From positions 1-22,320 of the forward strand of contig JAJRUC010000348.1 in NCBI GenBank assembly GCA_024278015.1: a stretch of 22,320 nucleotides of DNA, written 5' to 3'. This DNA is from Chloroflexota bacterium (lineage in GTDB: Bacteria; Chloroflexota; Anaerolineae; 4572-78). The notes under the pieces are model-generated. The model searched no databases. It had not been told where the DNA came from and saw nothing but the letters and a program-made list of their open reading frames with translations. Positions 1 through 8,992 of this stretch are shown here, one piece after another (position 1 is the first letter of the stretch; every line of letters begins with the position of its first letter). The translations under genes were made by a program, and so were the position numbers.

Positions 1-252
1 AATACCGTCGCCGTCCGAGTCGGTATCCAGATAATTGGGGATGGTGTCGCCGTCGGGGTCGCCCGCGCCTTCAATCGCGTCGGGAATCCCGTCGCCGTCC
101 GAGTCGGTATCCAGATAATTGGGGATGGTGTCGCCGTCGGGGTCGCCCGCGCCTTCGTCCGCAGTGGGAATCCCGTCGCCGTCGTCATCGGCATCCAGAT
201 AATTGGGGATGGTATCGCTGTCGGTGTCGTCGTTGGTGGGGTCGTTGTCGCC
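1..252 (-). repeat. 84-base tandem repeat coding 28-residue TSP3 units
   Basis: Units begin at 1, 85 and 169, exactly 84 bases apart. The first two are nearly identical; the third diverges after about 40 bases. Each encodes a 28-residue unit containing GDTIPNYLDTDSDGDGI, so the repeat keeps the reading frame and adds whole calcium-binding modules. It touches the left edge, so the copy number is unknown. Confidence 0.9.
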
Positions 253-3200
253 GTTGACGTCTTCATTCAGGGTAGAAATACTGTCGCCGTCGTCATCCGG
301 GTCAAGGGCATTAATCAGGGCGTCGTTATCGGTGTTGAGCGGATTGTTAATGTCGCCGCCAACTTCCACATCGTCCGGCACGTTGTCAGAGTCGCTGTCC
401 GACAGGTTGGGGTTGGTGTTGAGGATGTTGATTTCGGCGGCATCTTCCAGATTATCGGCGTCGCTGTCGCTGCTGAGGGGGTTGGTGAGGTAGATGTTCA
501 CCTCATCGCCGTCAGACAGGCTGTCGCCGTCGGTATCGGGATTGCGGCCGTTGGTGTTGTAGATATTCACTTCCTCGCCATCCAGCAGGCCATCGCCGTC
601 GGTATCGGCAATGAGGGGGTCGGTGGAGCCGGTGCCCTGCTCGCTGCTGTCGTCCAGGCCGTCGTCGTCGGTATCGGTATCATTGGGATGCGTGCCCAGC
701 AAAAATTCCTGACCGTCGCTGAAGCCGTCGTCATCCGAATCGAAGTTGGTGGGGTCGGTGGTGATGAGCAGGCCGTAATCGGCGTGGGCGGTGTAGACGG
801 TGCCGGTATAGACGTAGCCGAAGACTTCTTCGCCGTCGGTGCGACCATCGCCGTCGGTATCGGGGTTGGTGGGCGAGGTGCCATACGTGGCTTCGGCGGA
901 GTTACTCAGGCCGTCGCCGTCATCATCAAAGGGCACAGCGACGCTTTGGGAGGCGGTGGCCTGCCCGTAGCCGTTGGTGGTGGTCAGGCGCACGGTGTAG
1001 GTATCGGTAGCGGGGAAGCGATAGACGATGGTGGCGCTGTTTGTTTCAGAGATGACGCCGGCGCCGAAATTCCAGATATAGGTGATGGGCTGAGTGGCCG
1101 TCAAGGGCAGGAAGGAGGCCACAAGTTCGGCTTTGTGGTCGTCGTTCCCCGCCGCCTGCGAAACAGTGAAGTCGGTTGAGGCCACGGGGCGGCCGTCGAT
1201 GGTCACGGGGCCGCTATCGGCAGCGGGCGCGCCGTAGTTGTTGGTAGCAGTGACGCGCACGGTGTACACGCCCACATCCTGAAAGACGTGGTCAACCTGA
1301 CTGTTGGTAGTCGTCAGGCCGGATGCGCCGTCGCCGAAATTCCAGGTGTAGGTGATGGGCGATGAGGCGGTAGCGGGCAAGACTTCGGCGAAGAAAGAGA
1401 CGGTGTCGTCTTCGATGGGCGAGGGGGGAATGATGGAGAAGATGACGCCGGTGATGCCCTGCTTCACTTCAATCACCTGGTTATCAAACTGGATACCGTA
1501 CATGTTATCGGCGGTGAGTTGCACCGGATATTGCCCCCCGGTGGCGAAGGTGTGCTGCACGCTGACGGTGGTGGCGTTGGATGTGGATGAAACCACAGAG
1601 CCGTCGCCGAAATTCCAGGTGTAGGTGATGGGCGTATCGGCATCAAGGGGGGTGATGGTGGCCGTCAGGGTTACGGTTTGGCCGGATACAGGCACGGCGG
1701 GCGCATAGGCGAAGGCCGCGCCGGTGACGGGCTGGTGCGAGCCGATATACATCGATTTTGAGGCGCTGTCGTATGGATTTTCGACGGTCAGTTGGACCAG
1801 TTGGTCGGCGGCGGAAGTGAAGGTGTGGGTCACGCGAGCGGTATCGGTCACTATCACGGTTCCGTCGCTAAAATCCCAGGTGTAGGTAACAGGCAGGGTG
1901 TTGGTGATAGAAGTATATGTGGCGGTGAAGACAGTTGGTTGGTTGGCGATGACCGTGGTGGGCGAGTAGACGAATGAGGCCGAGGTGACAGCCGGCAGGC
2001 CGTACACGTTTACGTCATCCAGATGCCACGCCACAGAATTTTGGGCCGAGGCGCTGAAGCGCACTTGCAGGCCCGCCGTTTCGGCATAGGCGCTCAGGTC
2101 AAGGACGGGCGTATTCCAGGGGGCGGATTGATTGGTGGCGGTGAAGACGGGCGCCCAATCGACGCCGTTGGTTGAGGTTTCGATGGAGATGGTATCGTTG
2201 ACCCCGCCAAGCTGGTAACAGGCGTTCAGGGCCAGTTGCGGTTGGGCGTAGCCGGAAAGGTCAATCGAGATGGTTTTTATCGAGCCGCTTTGTCCGGCGG
2301 AGGCGCTCCCTTGCCAGGCGCGGCTGGGGCTAACCGACGCGCCGGTCAACAGAGACCAGACCGACCCGGCAAAATTGGTGTTCCACAAACTGCTGCCGTT
2401 TTCCATATCATCGTAGAAAACAGTTTCAACGTCGGTGGCCGTATCAAAGTCGGCGGCGTTATGGGCCATCGACAGGCCGGTTTCTTTGGCTTCATCCAGC
2501 ACGGTGTAGCCGGTATCGCCATCCAGAATTTTGACGGCGGTCAGGGTGTAGGGGCCGTCAATACCCCGCTCGGCAATGGCCCGGCCATCGAAGACCAAAT
2601 TCAGGGTTTGATTGCCGGCTCCCAGGGTGCTTGATGCGCTTTCTGTCCAGGCGATGAGTTCGCCGTTGGGGCCGGTCAGCCAGCCTTCAATGCGGTACGC
2701 GCCGGCGGTGGTCACGTTCACGTCGGCGGCGACGGTCAGGGTGTCGAACAGGCCGTTGCCGTCCGCGTCCGGGGTGGAGGGGGTGAAGGTCAGCAGCGAG
2801 GCGTCGAAGGGGGACATGGCCGCCGTGCGGGCGCCCAGGCTAACCGGGCCGGCAAGGGCCAAATCTGCCGCGCCGGGCAGGTCGGCGTATTTTTCAAAAT
2901 CAATCTGACCTTTGTACAAACCGAATACCTGCACATCTTGCAAGCGATAAGGGCCGGGCTGCCCGGCCACGTTGGGGAAGGTCAGGCGAGCCACGCTGCC
3001 GGAGGCCCGCGTTTCTGCAAAGCCGAGCCAGTCGCCCTGAACGTTGTACAGTTCGGCGGACACGGTGTAAACCCCCGCCTGGCTGATGTTCAAACCGGCG
3101 TCAATCAGCAAGGTATCGGCGTAAGAATCCTGGTTTTGGTCCTGAGCGTACAGTTTGTATTGGCCGGACAGAGTGGCGCCCTGGTCCACATCGCCCACAG

Positions 3201-4965
3201 AAACTTCGCCGTAGTTTATTTGCTGCCAGGCGTCAATATTGGCCGGCTCTTGCGGCAAGGGTTCTGCCGACAAGGGGAAGGGACACGAGCCTTCAATCAA
3301 GGGCGAACAGGCAACGGCGGTCGGTTCCTGCGGCCAGTTTTCGGTATAATCCGCGCCGGGGTAGGGGTCCGGCAAAATATAGACGGCCGGGCCAAAATCG
3401 TTTGGCGTCCAGGCATCGTTTTGCCAGACCGGCACATCCATTGTTTCGATGGCGGGATTACGCCTTATTTGCAACGGTCTGCGGCTGTCCCACAGATAAT
3501 CCCAGTTGACGTTGCGAGTATCAATGTCATTGGTTTCGGTTACGGGATAGCCGGTAGCCACCATCGTCCAGTCCCAGGTGCCGTTGGCGGTGATAATCTG
3601 GTCGCCTTTGGTATCGGAATAGGCCTTGTAAAAGGAATTGCGAATTTCGATATTTTTATTGCCTTCGTCCCACGGGTAGTAGGGGTCGTACAGTTCTTCC
3701 TGGCCGTAGCTTCGGGAGCGCATCCACTGGCCGTTGACCCACACCATCACCGAGTGGTCGTACCAGCCGCCCACCGCGCCTTCGCCGTGGTAGCCGCTGC
3801 CGGTGGTAAACGAAGTCAGCCAATCGACTATGAAAGGTTTGGACAGGATACCGGCAGACCGCAAAAAGCCGGTTAAGACGTTGGCGTTGTCCTGACAGGC
3901 GCCGCCCGGCTGGGTTTCGCCGGTGCCATCAAAGTAGCGATACAGGGTGCTGCTCATATTGCTGTGAACGCCATCGTACCACACCCGCACTTCTCTGTCA
4001 GCGCCGTTGGATAACGCGCCCACGGCGTTGTACTGGCTGGTCAGGCCGCTGACTTCCGGCATTACCAGGTCTATCAGGATATGTTTCTGGAATTGCTGGG
4101 TATCGAAGCCCTGGGCGTAGCCGCGCGAAACGTGATACGGTTCGTCGTCGCAGGGCTGGCCGGGGTTGTCCGCGCAGGTGTAATCGTATTTCCATTCTCT
4201 TATTTTATACCACACCGATGTTTCATCTCTAACGTCGGCGGGGTCATCGTTGTACAGAAAGGCGCTCACATCCGTATCGGTGATTTTTGGGATACCGTGT
4301 ACATCATCGCCGGGGGCGGGCACGGTCGGCATTTCAAAGATAACGTAGATGGGCAGGCTGGCGGTATAAACGCCGGTGGTGAGGGTGGCGGTATAAATGC
4401 CCACCGAACCATCTATCGGCACGGAAACCTGCCAGCCGCCCCGGCAAAAGTCTTCCGTCACCGCCAAATCGGTTTGGGCGGGGTTGTATTTGTCGATGGA
4501 CAGGGTGGCGCCCGACGGCCCGCCGATTTTGAAGGTGGTTCCCCGCCGAATAACGACAGCGTCTTTCAAAAGCTGCCGATTGCCGTTTTCATACCATTTA
4601 ATGTAGCTGTACTTTGAGTTGGTGTTGGTGGCGTGAAAATACTCTCTGGTCTGAAAGTTGTCCTGATATTCAACAAAAATGCCAGGGTCGGTGGGGTCAA
4701 TGGGGTCGGTTTCGTAGAGTTTCTCTTCGCCGTCGGTCAGGCCGTCGTCATCGCTGTCCACGTCAAGCGGGTCGGTGGTAAAACAGCCGGCGTTGTTGCA
4801 CCAGCCGTCTATCTCAACCTGATTCGAGAGGCCGTCACCGTCATAATCAACCTGGGCCTCATAAGGAGCCTGGGCCGAAGCCGTTAAAGTCGGCAAAAAG
4901 AGGGAGGTAATCCAGATGAAGGCCAAACCAGCCGAAACCACTCTTTTCAGGGCGTTATTTACCAT
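1..4965 (-). CDS. Giant secreted protein: transglutaminase-like, PKD and thrombospondin type 3 repeats (C-terminus beyond window)
   Basis: One uninterrupted frame of 1655 codons runs from an ATG at 4965 (GAGGAG four bases upstream) off the left edge; I checked every in-frame triplet and found no stop. Residues 1 to about 32 form a signal peptide (basic start, hydrophobic core, ending ASAQA). A first Asp-rich TSP3 stretch follows (about 36-95). A transglutaminase-like domain lies at about 330-440, with candidate triad Cys357 (GGACQDNAN), His404 (YDHSVMVW) and Asp427 (LYDPYY). About 851-990 resembles a MAM/carbohydrate-binding beta-sandwich ending LDDVNVYG. Four PKD domains occupy about 997-1346, with WDF/WNF tryptophans at 1030, 1117, 1208 and 1298; the fourth reads GAG instead of GDG. 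From 1347 to the edge are calcium-binding DxDxDG-type TSP3 repeats. It is probably a calcium-stiffened surface or adhesin-like protein. Whether the transglutaminase-like domain is a protease or a crosslinker cannot be told from sequence. Confidence 0.9.
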   Translation of the reverse strand, partial: MVNNALKRVVSAGLAFIWITSLFLPTLTASAQAPYEAQVDYDGDGLSNQVEIDGWCNNAGCFTTDPLDVDSDDDGLTDGEEKLYETDPIDPTDPGIFVEYQDNFQTREYFHATNTNSKYSYIKWYENGNRQLLKDAVVIRRGTTFKIGGPSGATLSIDKYNPAQTDLAVTEDFCRGGWQVSVPIDGSVGIYTATLTTGVYTASLPIYVIFEMPTVPAPGDDVHGIPKITDTDVSAFLYNDDPADVRDETSVWYKIREWKYDYTCADNPGQPCDDEPYHVSRGYAQGFDTQQFQKHILIDLVMPEVSGLTSQYNAVGALSNGADREVRVWYDGVHSNMSSTLYRYFDGTGETQPGGACQDNANVLTGFLRSAGILSKPFIVDWLTSFTTGSGYHGEGAVGGWYDHSVMVWVNGQWMRSRSYGQEELYDPYYPWDEGNKNIEIRNSFYKAYSDTKGDQIITANGTWDWTMVATGYPVTETNDIDTRNVNWDYLWDSRRPLQIRRNPAIETMDVPVWQNDAWTPNDFGPAVYILPDPYPGADYTENWPQEPTAVACSPLIEGSCPFPLSAEPLPQEPANIDAWQQINYGEVSVGDVDQGATLSGQYKLYAQDQNQDSYADTLLIDAGLNISQAGVYTVSAELYNVQGDWLGFAETRASGSVARLTFPNVAGQPGPYRLQDVQVFGLYKGQIDFEKYADLPGAADLALAGPVSLGARTAAMSPFDASLLTFTPSTPDADGNGLFDTLTVAADVNVTTAGAYRIEGWLTGPNGELIAWTESASSTLGAGNQTLNLVFDGRAIAERGIDGPYTLTAVKILDGDTGYTVLDEAKETGLSMAHNAADFDTATDVETVFYDDMENGSSLWNTNFAGSVWSLLTGASVSPSRAWQGSASAGQSGSIKTISIDLSGYAQPQLALNACYQLGGVNDTISIETSTNGVDWAPVFTATNQSAPWNTPVLDLSAYAETAGLQVRFSASAQNSVAWHLDDVNVYGLPAVTSASFVYSPTTVIANQPTVFTATYTSITNTLPVTYTWDFSDGTVIVTDTARVTHTFTSAADQLVQLTVENPYDSASKSMYIGSHQPVTGAAFAYAPAVPVSGQTVTLTATITPLDADTPITYTWNFGDGSVVSSTSNATTVSVQHTFATGGQYPVQLTADNMYGIQFDNQVIEVKQGITGVIFSIIPPSPIEDDTVSFFAEVLPATASSPITYTWNFGDGASGLTTTNSQVDHVFQDVGVYTVRVTATNNYGAPAADSGPVTIDGRPVASTDFTVSQAAGNDDHKAELVASFLPLTATQPITYIWNFGAGVISETNSATIVYRFPATDTYTVRLTTTNGYGQATASQSVAVPFDDDGDGLSNSAEATYGTSPTNPDTDGDGRTDGEEVFGYVYTGTVYTAHADYGLLITTDPTNFDSDDDGFSDGQEFLLGTHPNDTDTDDDGLDDSSEQGTGSTDPLIADTDGDGLLDGEEVNIYNTNGRNPDTDGDSLSDGDEVNIYLTNPLSSDSDADNLEDAAEINILNTNPNLSDSDSDNVPDDVEVGGDINNPLNTDNDALINALDPDDDGDSISTLNEDVNGDNDPTNDDTDSDTIPNYLDADDDGDGIPTADEGAGDPDGDTIPNYLDTDSDGDGIPDAIEGAGDPDGDTIPNYLDTDSDGDGI

Positions 4966-4979
4966 AATTCTCCTCAACA

Positions 4980-5039
4980 GCTAACGTTATTAAAAATATT
5001 CACAAATCCACTTATAAAGTGTAGTCCAGGAACGTTAGC
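4980..5039. promoter_or_regulatory. Paired 9-base inverted repeat in the leader of the giant secreted protein gene
   Basis: GCTAACGTT at 4980-4988 and AACGTTAGC at 5031-5039 are exact inverse complements, 42 bases apart, in the 176-base gap between the CapK-like gene and the giant protein gene. The gene-proximal arm ends a few bases before the GAGGAG ribosome site. AT-rich sequence with a TATAAG hexamer (minus strand) lies between the arms, but no convincing -35 accompanies it. It could be a two-site operator or an mRNA hairpin next to the ribosome site. I see no clear terminator for the upstream operon in the rest of this gap. Confidence 0.35.
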
Positions 5040-5141
5040 GCAGAGTGTGAAAATAATAGGTAAATGGTTAGAATTTTGGCCGAAAGCCGGGGATTTATCC
5101 GGTGGATTTAATAATTTTCACCTTGTTACCGGCGGCTCACG

Positions 5142-6491
5142 TCAGGTTACAAAATCGGGTTTAATATCCGAGATAATATAGCGGTGTTTGCCGGCGGGAG
5201 TCAATTCAATATCATCGACCACGGCCAGGGTGATGTCTACGGCCTCTCCAAAGCGGGCCTGAATTTGTTGCCGAATGTCGGCCAGCCATGCCCGGCTGAC
5301 AGGCCGGCGGCACACAATTTTCACATCCAGATGGGTGGCATCGGGTTGATAAACCTGATAGCTGAAGACCTCCGGCCGGGCGCGGAGCGTATAGGCAAAA
5401 AATTCGCTGTGGACAAATTGACCGGCGGCGGTAATCAGGTAATCGTTGGTGCGGCCCACCAGTTCCTGCACGCTACCGAAGGGCCGTCCGCAGGCGCACG
5501 GGGTTTCATCGCCGGCCAGGGCCATATCTTCATTGGCATAGCGGATAAAGGGCATCGCCAAATGGTTGAGGGATGTGACCACCACCTGCCCCAACTGCCC
5601 CGGCGCCGCCCGCCGGCCGGCGGCAATCACTTCCACGTGGCGCGCGTCGTCCAGGGTGTGCAGCGTACCCGCTTCGCATTGATAGGCCATCGTGCCCATT
5701 TCTCTGGAGCTGTAATGGTCGATGACCGGGCACTGGAAGACCGCTTCAATCAGTTCCCGCTGCGGCTGCCACAGCTTTTCGGCGGTGGTTTCGATGATTT
5801 TGGGCCGAATGGCGGTCATTTGGTTGGCCTGCAAAAACCGGGCAAACAACGTGAGGGTGGTGGCGTAGCCCATGATTAATGCCGGCTGCCAATGAGCCAG
5901 CATGTCGGCAAAATGGCGCATCTTTTCTTCGGTCAGGCTGAAGGCGTTCAAGAACCGATGGTTCATGACGGCGGCCCGCAACCGTCTTTTCCAGCGCCAA
6001 TCGGGAACGTCGCGCGGGTCGCCCCACAGCCAGGCCATCCTTGCCCCTTCCCGCACCCCGTGCCAGCCCCGCACCCGAAATTCGTTGGCCGCGTTTTCCC
6101 ACCAGAAGGAATCATCAATGAAAAAATGGAGGGGTTCGCCGGTGGAACCGCCGGTGTGATTTTCAATTAAACCGGCTTTGGGCGCGGTGCGGGCTATCAT
6201 ATTCGATACATTGGCCCGGATATCCTGTTTGGTGATAATGGGCAGGCGTTCAAAATCGGCCAAACTTTTTATATCCGCCGGGGCAATATCGCGCCGCCGA
6301 TACAGGTCATGGTAAAACGGCACGTTTTTACAGGCATAATCAACCAGCCGTTGCAGTTTCGCCACCTGAAAAGCACGCAACTCGTCTTTGGAAAGCGCCT
6401 GGTTTTGCTCCAGTTGGCGCAAATTGCGCCGGGTGGCCGGGCCGCCGGGCCACAACAGCCTCGCCGTCCGGTAAAGGGTGGAATACAACAT
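5142..6491 (-). CDS. PaaK/CapK-like adenylate-forming ligase (copy 2)
   Basis: 449 residues, the normal length for the phenylacetate-CoA ligase/CapK family. These enzymes activate a carboxylate as an acyl-adenylate and usually hand it to CoA. Visible motifs are the nucleotide-binding loop TGGSTGEP at 113-120, YSSREMG at 260-266, a Cys cluster CACGR at 332-336 and the hinge GRTND at 346-350. The C-terminal lobe ends with TPAGKHRYI, close to TPTGKHRYL in the neighbouring copy. The ATG at 6491 has an excellent ribosome site (GGAGGTGA, four bases away). It is the last gene of a five-gene operon, 15 bases after its paralogue. The substrate cannot be read from sequence. The closest named group is CapK, found in capsule clusters, where the activated acid is unknown. 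Confidence 0.88.
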   Translation of the reverse strand: MLYSTLYRTARLLWPGGPATRRNLRQLEQNQALSKDELRAFQVAKLQRLVDYACKNVPFYHDLYRRRDIAPADIKSLADFERLPIITKQDIRANVSNMIARTAPKAGLIENHTGGSTGEPLHFFIDDSFWWENAANEFRVRGWHGVREGARMAWLWGDPRDVPDWRWKRRLRAAVMNHRFLNAFSLTEEKMRHFADMLAHWQPALIMGYATTLTLFARFLQANQMTAIRPKIIETTAEKLWQPQRELIEAVFQCPVIDHYSSREMGTMAYQCEAGTLHTLDDARHVEVIAAGRRAAPGQLGQVVVTSLNHLAMPFIRYANEDMALAGDETPCACGRPFGSVQELVGRTNDYLITAAGQFVHSEFFAYTLRARPEVFSYQVYQPDATHLDVKIVCRRPVSRAWLADIRQQIQARFGEAVDITLAVVDDIELTPAGKHRYIISDIKPDFVT

Positions 6492-6506
6492 AATCTCACC
6501 TCCGCT

Positions 6507-7865
6507 TTACGGCACTTCTGAAACCAGATAGCGGTGCTTGCCGGTGGGGGTGGCCGGCAGGCTGTTGACAAACTCAAACTTCACTTCAACATCTGCCCCC
6601 AATGCCCCTTTGGAAACCGTTTCAATGAAGGCCATCTGTTGCCGGTCAATCGGCCCGACGGCCACAATGCGAAATATCAGCAGGTCCAGCGATTTCTGGA
6701 TAATCTGAAACTGTTTCACGTTACCCAGGGTGGGCAGCAAATCCTTGGCGAAGGCCCCGTAAACAATTTTGCCGTCTCTGGTTTTGAATAAATCTATTTT
6801 ACGGCCCTCCACCACTTCAAGCAAGGGTTCGCCCCGGCCGCAGGCGCAGGGACGGGCGCTTTTGCGGCCCCAGTCTTCTATTTTATAGCGAATCAGGGGC
6901 ATGCCGTAATTGAGCAGGGTGGTGATGACAAACTCGCCCGCCTGCCCGTCGGCAACGGGGGCATTGTCCTGCAATACTTCGAGATGGCAATTTTTGGTGG
7001 CAATATGCAAGCCGTTGTGCCGGTCGCACTCTCTGGCGATGGCCCCGGTATCGATGCTGGAATAGTTGTTAAAAACCGGACAACCCAACACGCGCTCTAT
7101 CAACTCGCGTTGGTAATCAAACAGGGGTTCGGCGGCCACATAAACGCCCTTCAGACGGATGGTGTGTCCCCGTTCCTGCAAAAACCGGGCAAACTGAAAC
7201 GCGGTGGAGGTGTAACTCCAGAAAATGCCGTCGGGTTTGTTTTCCATTTGCCGGGCCAGTTTTTCCATGCCGGCGGGGGTAATAACAAAGGCGTCGGCAT
7301 CGAATCGATTGGCTACAAAATTGGAGAGCCGTTTTCTGACAGAGACCTGCCCGTCCCGCGTTTCGCTATCGTGTGGCACATGCCCCCACAGCCAAAACTG
7401 CGGCCGGCCCAACTGCCAGCCGGCCCATTTCATATTGTGATACACGTAGGCCACATTATACTGCCGGTAGGTTGTATCTTTGTTGAACCACAACGGTTCG
7501 CCGGTGGTGCCGCCCGTTTTTTGCCGGATGAGGGTTGCCCGCCGGGCCGGCTCGGTGGTGATGAGTTGGTCGTAATGCTCCCGAATACCGGACTTGGTCA
7601 GGGGGGGAATTTGCTGAAAGGCGCGGGGGTCGGCGGCAAAATCGGCGGGCTGAAACCCGATTGAACGAAACAGATTTTGATAATACGGCACAAAGCGATG
7701 GGCGTATTCCAGCAAGGCCAGCAAACTTTGCTGCCGGACAGCCCTTATCTCTGCCGCCGACAGCCATTGATGGGCATCGAGGGCGTCCAGGCGGGCCAGC
7801 ATCTTCCTCTTTCTCAAGTGATAAAACGATGAAGCTATCTTCATCCGCATGGTATTTGGCATCAT
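6507..7865 (-). CDS. PaaK/CapK-like adenylate-forming ligase (copy 1)
   Basis: 452 residues. The nucleotide-binding loop KTGGTTGEP lies at about 116-124, YSSIDTG takes the place of the usual Y-x-S-x-E-x-G motif, and a CACGRGEP cysteine cluster is followed by the hinge GRKIDL. The C-terminus carries TPTGKHRYL. This is the same family as the next gene, but the two are clearly diverged, so they are not a recent duplication and may act on different acids. The Asp in place of the usual Glu in the YSSIDTG motif is a conservative change. The start is the ATG at 7865 with AGAGG seven bases upstream; further ATGs at codons 6 and 8 are possible. It begins 24 bases after the FemAB-like gene. The role is presumably acid activation for a transferase encoded in the same operon. 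Confidence 0.87.
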   Translation of the reverse strand: MMPNTMRMKIASSFYHLRKRKMLARLDALDAHQWLSAAEIRAVRQQSLLALLEYAHRFVPYYQNLFRSIGFQPADFAADPRAFQQIPPLTKSGIREHYDQLITTEPARRATLIRQKTGGTTGEPLWFNKDTTYRQYNVAYVYHNMKWAGWQLGRPQFWLWGHVPHDSETRDGQVSVRKRLSNFVANRFDADAFVITPAGMEKLARQMENKPDGIFWSYTSTAFQFARFLQERGHTIRLKGVYVAAEPLFDYQRELIERVLGCPVFNNYSSIDTGAIARECDRHNGLHIATKNCHLEVLQDNAPVADGQAGEFVITTLLNYGMPLIRYKIEDWGRKSARPCACGRGEPLLEVVEGRKIDLFKTRDGKIVYGAFAKDLLPTLGNVKQFQIIQKSLDLLIFRIVAVGPIDRQQMAFIETVSKGALGADVEVKFEFVNSLPATPTGKHRYLVSEVP

Positions 7866-7889
7866 TCACCTGCCTCTTTCCAAAACATA

Positions 7890-8981
7890 TTACTTGCCAA
7901 TATGGCCGACCTTTTCTACCCAGGCAGACAACCCGTCAAGGGCCTGATTTTTGAGTATTCTTGCACCCAGGCCGTACAAAACAGGCCGGTAGGGGTAATC
8001 GTAGGCGCCGATACAGGTTTCTACCTGCCCGCCGAAGCCCCGTTTGAAGGTGTAAACGCCCCACAAGCCGTCGGTCCGCTGCCGGGCCGGGGTCTCGCCC
8101 CGTTTCAGAATCTCACCCACTTCGTTGGGGATACCCCACAAATCGCAGGTGTAGTATCCTTGCGCCAGCGCCCATTTAATAGCCCGCCATTGCAGCAAAT
8201 AGCTGGCGAATACCTTTCGGCCCGCCGGGACCGTCCCTCCCCAAAAATGCATGGTTGTGTCCCTGAAGGTAAAAATCATCTTTCCGCCCACAATTTCATC
8301 CTGATATTTTGCCAGCAGCAAATGAACGCAACCTTCGCGCCGAAAGACCTGCCAGACGCGCCGGTAAAAATCCGGGTTGTGGATGGCGAATTTTTTGAGG
8401 CGGGCCGTTTTTTGCAAAACAGCAAAAAACCGTTCCATGTCGGCGGTTGCGCCCTCTACCACCGTCACGCCTTCGCGCTCTGCCCGACGCACCAGTTTGC
8501 GCGTTTTTTTGCGCATATTGCCCCACAAGGCTTGCTCGCCGGCCCGCAAATCAAGGGTAATGGTGCTGCGGGGCTGGTTGGTTTGCTCATTAAACCGAAA
8601 CCCTTGCTGCTGCAGAAACTGTCGCTGCGGCTGTTCATCGGGCCAGTTGGGTTCTATCTTCAAAAAGACCGTCCGATAGCGGCGGGCCAGGCGATGGATA
8701 CCCGCAAACAGGGCGGTCATTGCCGCATGGTCGGCAGTATTGCCGAATGGCCCCTTCGGGATATAGGCAATCGCCACCGGCACAAACGGCAACCGTCGAA
8801 ACAGAATCTGCGCCCCCACCGTCAGGTCATCTCCCTGCCGAACACCCAGACGATGCACCTGCCAGCCCACCGCCGCTTTAAAATTTCCCCAGGCTGCCGT
8901 TTGCATAATATGCCCGTGGGCGGCCTCTGCCACAAACCGGTTCCAGGTTTGCTCGTCGAATTGGTCAATCAGGTTGCTCAA
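7890..8981 (-). CDS. FemAB-like aminoacyl/acyl transferase (copy 2)
   Basis: 363 residues, with FemAB (lipid II interpeptide bridge) family features: MQTAAWGNFK near the N-terminus (26-35), YIPKGPF at 73-79, a strongly basic helix around 157-169 (MRKKTRKLVRRAE), CDLWGIPNE and a final YTFKRGFGG. FemA/B/X enzymes are doubled GNAT folds that transfer amino acids from aminoacyl-tRNA to peptidoglycan precursors; relatives in polysaccharide clusters have unknown acceptors. The start is a TTG at 8981 (MSNLIDQFDE), with GGAAG four bases before it. It lies 11 bases after the GNAT gene. The protein is cytoplasmic, with no signal peptide or membrane segment. Whether it modifies the wall or the polysaccharide is open; its neighbours favour an envelope glycan. 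Confidence 0.85.
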   Translation of the reverse strand: MSNLIDQFDEQTWNRFVAEAAHGHIMQTAAWGNFKAAVGWQVHRLGVRQGDDLTVGAQILFRRLPFVPVAIAYIPKGPFGNTADHAAMTALFAGIHRLARRYRTVFLKIEPNWPDEQPQRQFLQQQGFRFNEQTNQPRSTITLDLRAGEQALWGNMRKKTRKLVRRAEREGVTVVEGATADMERFFAVLQKTARLKKFAIHNPDFYRRVWQVFRREGCVHLLLAKYQDEIVGGKMIFTFRDTTMHFWGGTVPAGRKVFASYLLQWRAIKWALAQGYYTCDLWGIPNEVGEILKRGETPARQRTDGLWGVYTFKRGFGGQVETCIGAYDYPYRPVLYGLGARILKNQALDGLSAWVEKVGHIGK

Positions 8982-8992
8982 AATTCTTCCAC

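Noticed and set aside
1..252. CRISPR array suspected from regular repeats
   Set aside because: Units are contiguous with no unique spacers, keep a reading frame and encode TSP3 modules.
203..4887. Many plus-strand open frames of 60-312 codons across the left region
   Set aside because: They lie opposite one continuous 1655-codon minus-strand frame with clear domains. Their translations are low-complexity or motif-free, as expected of antisense shadows in GC-rich DNA.
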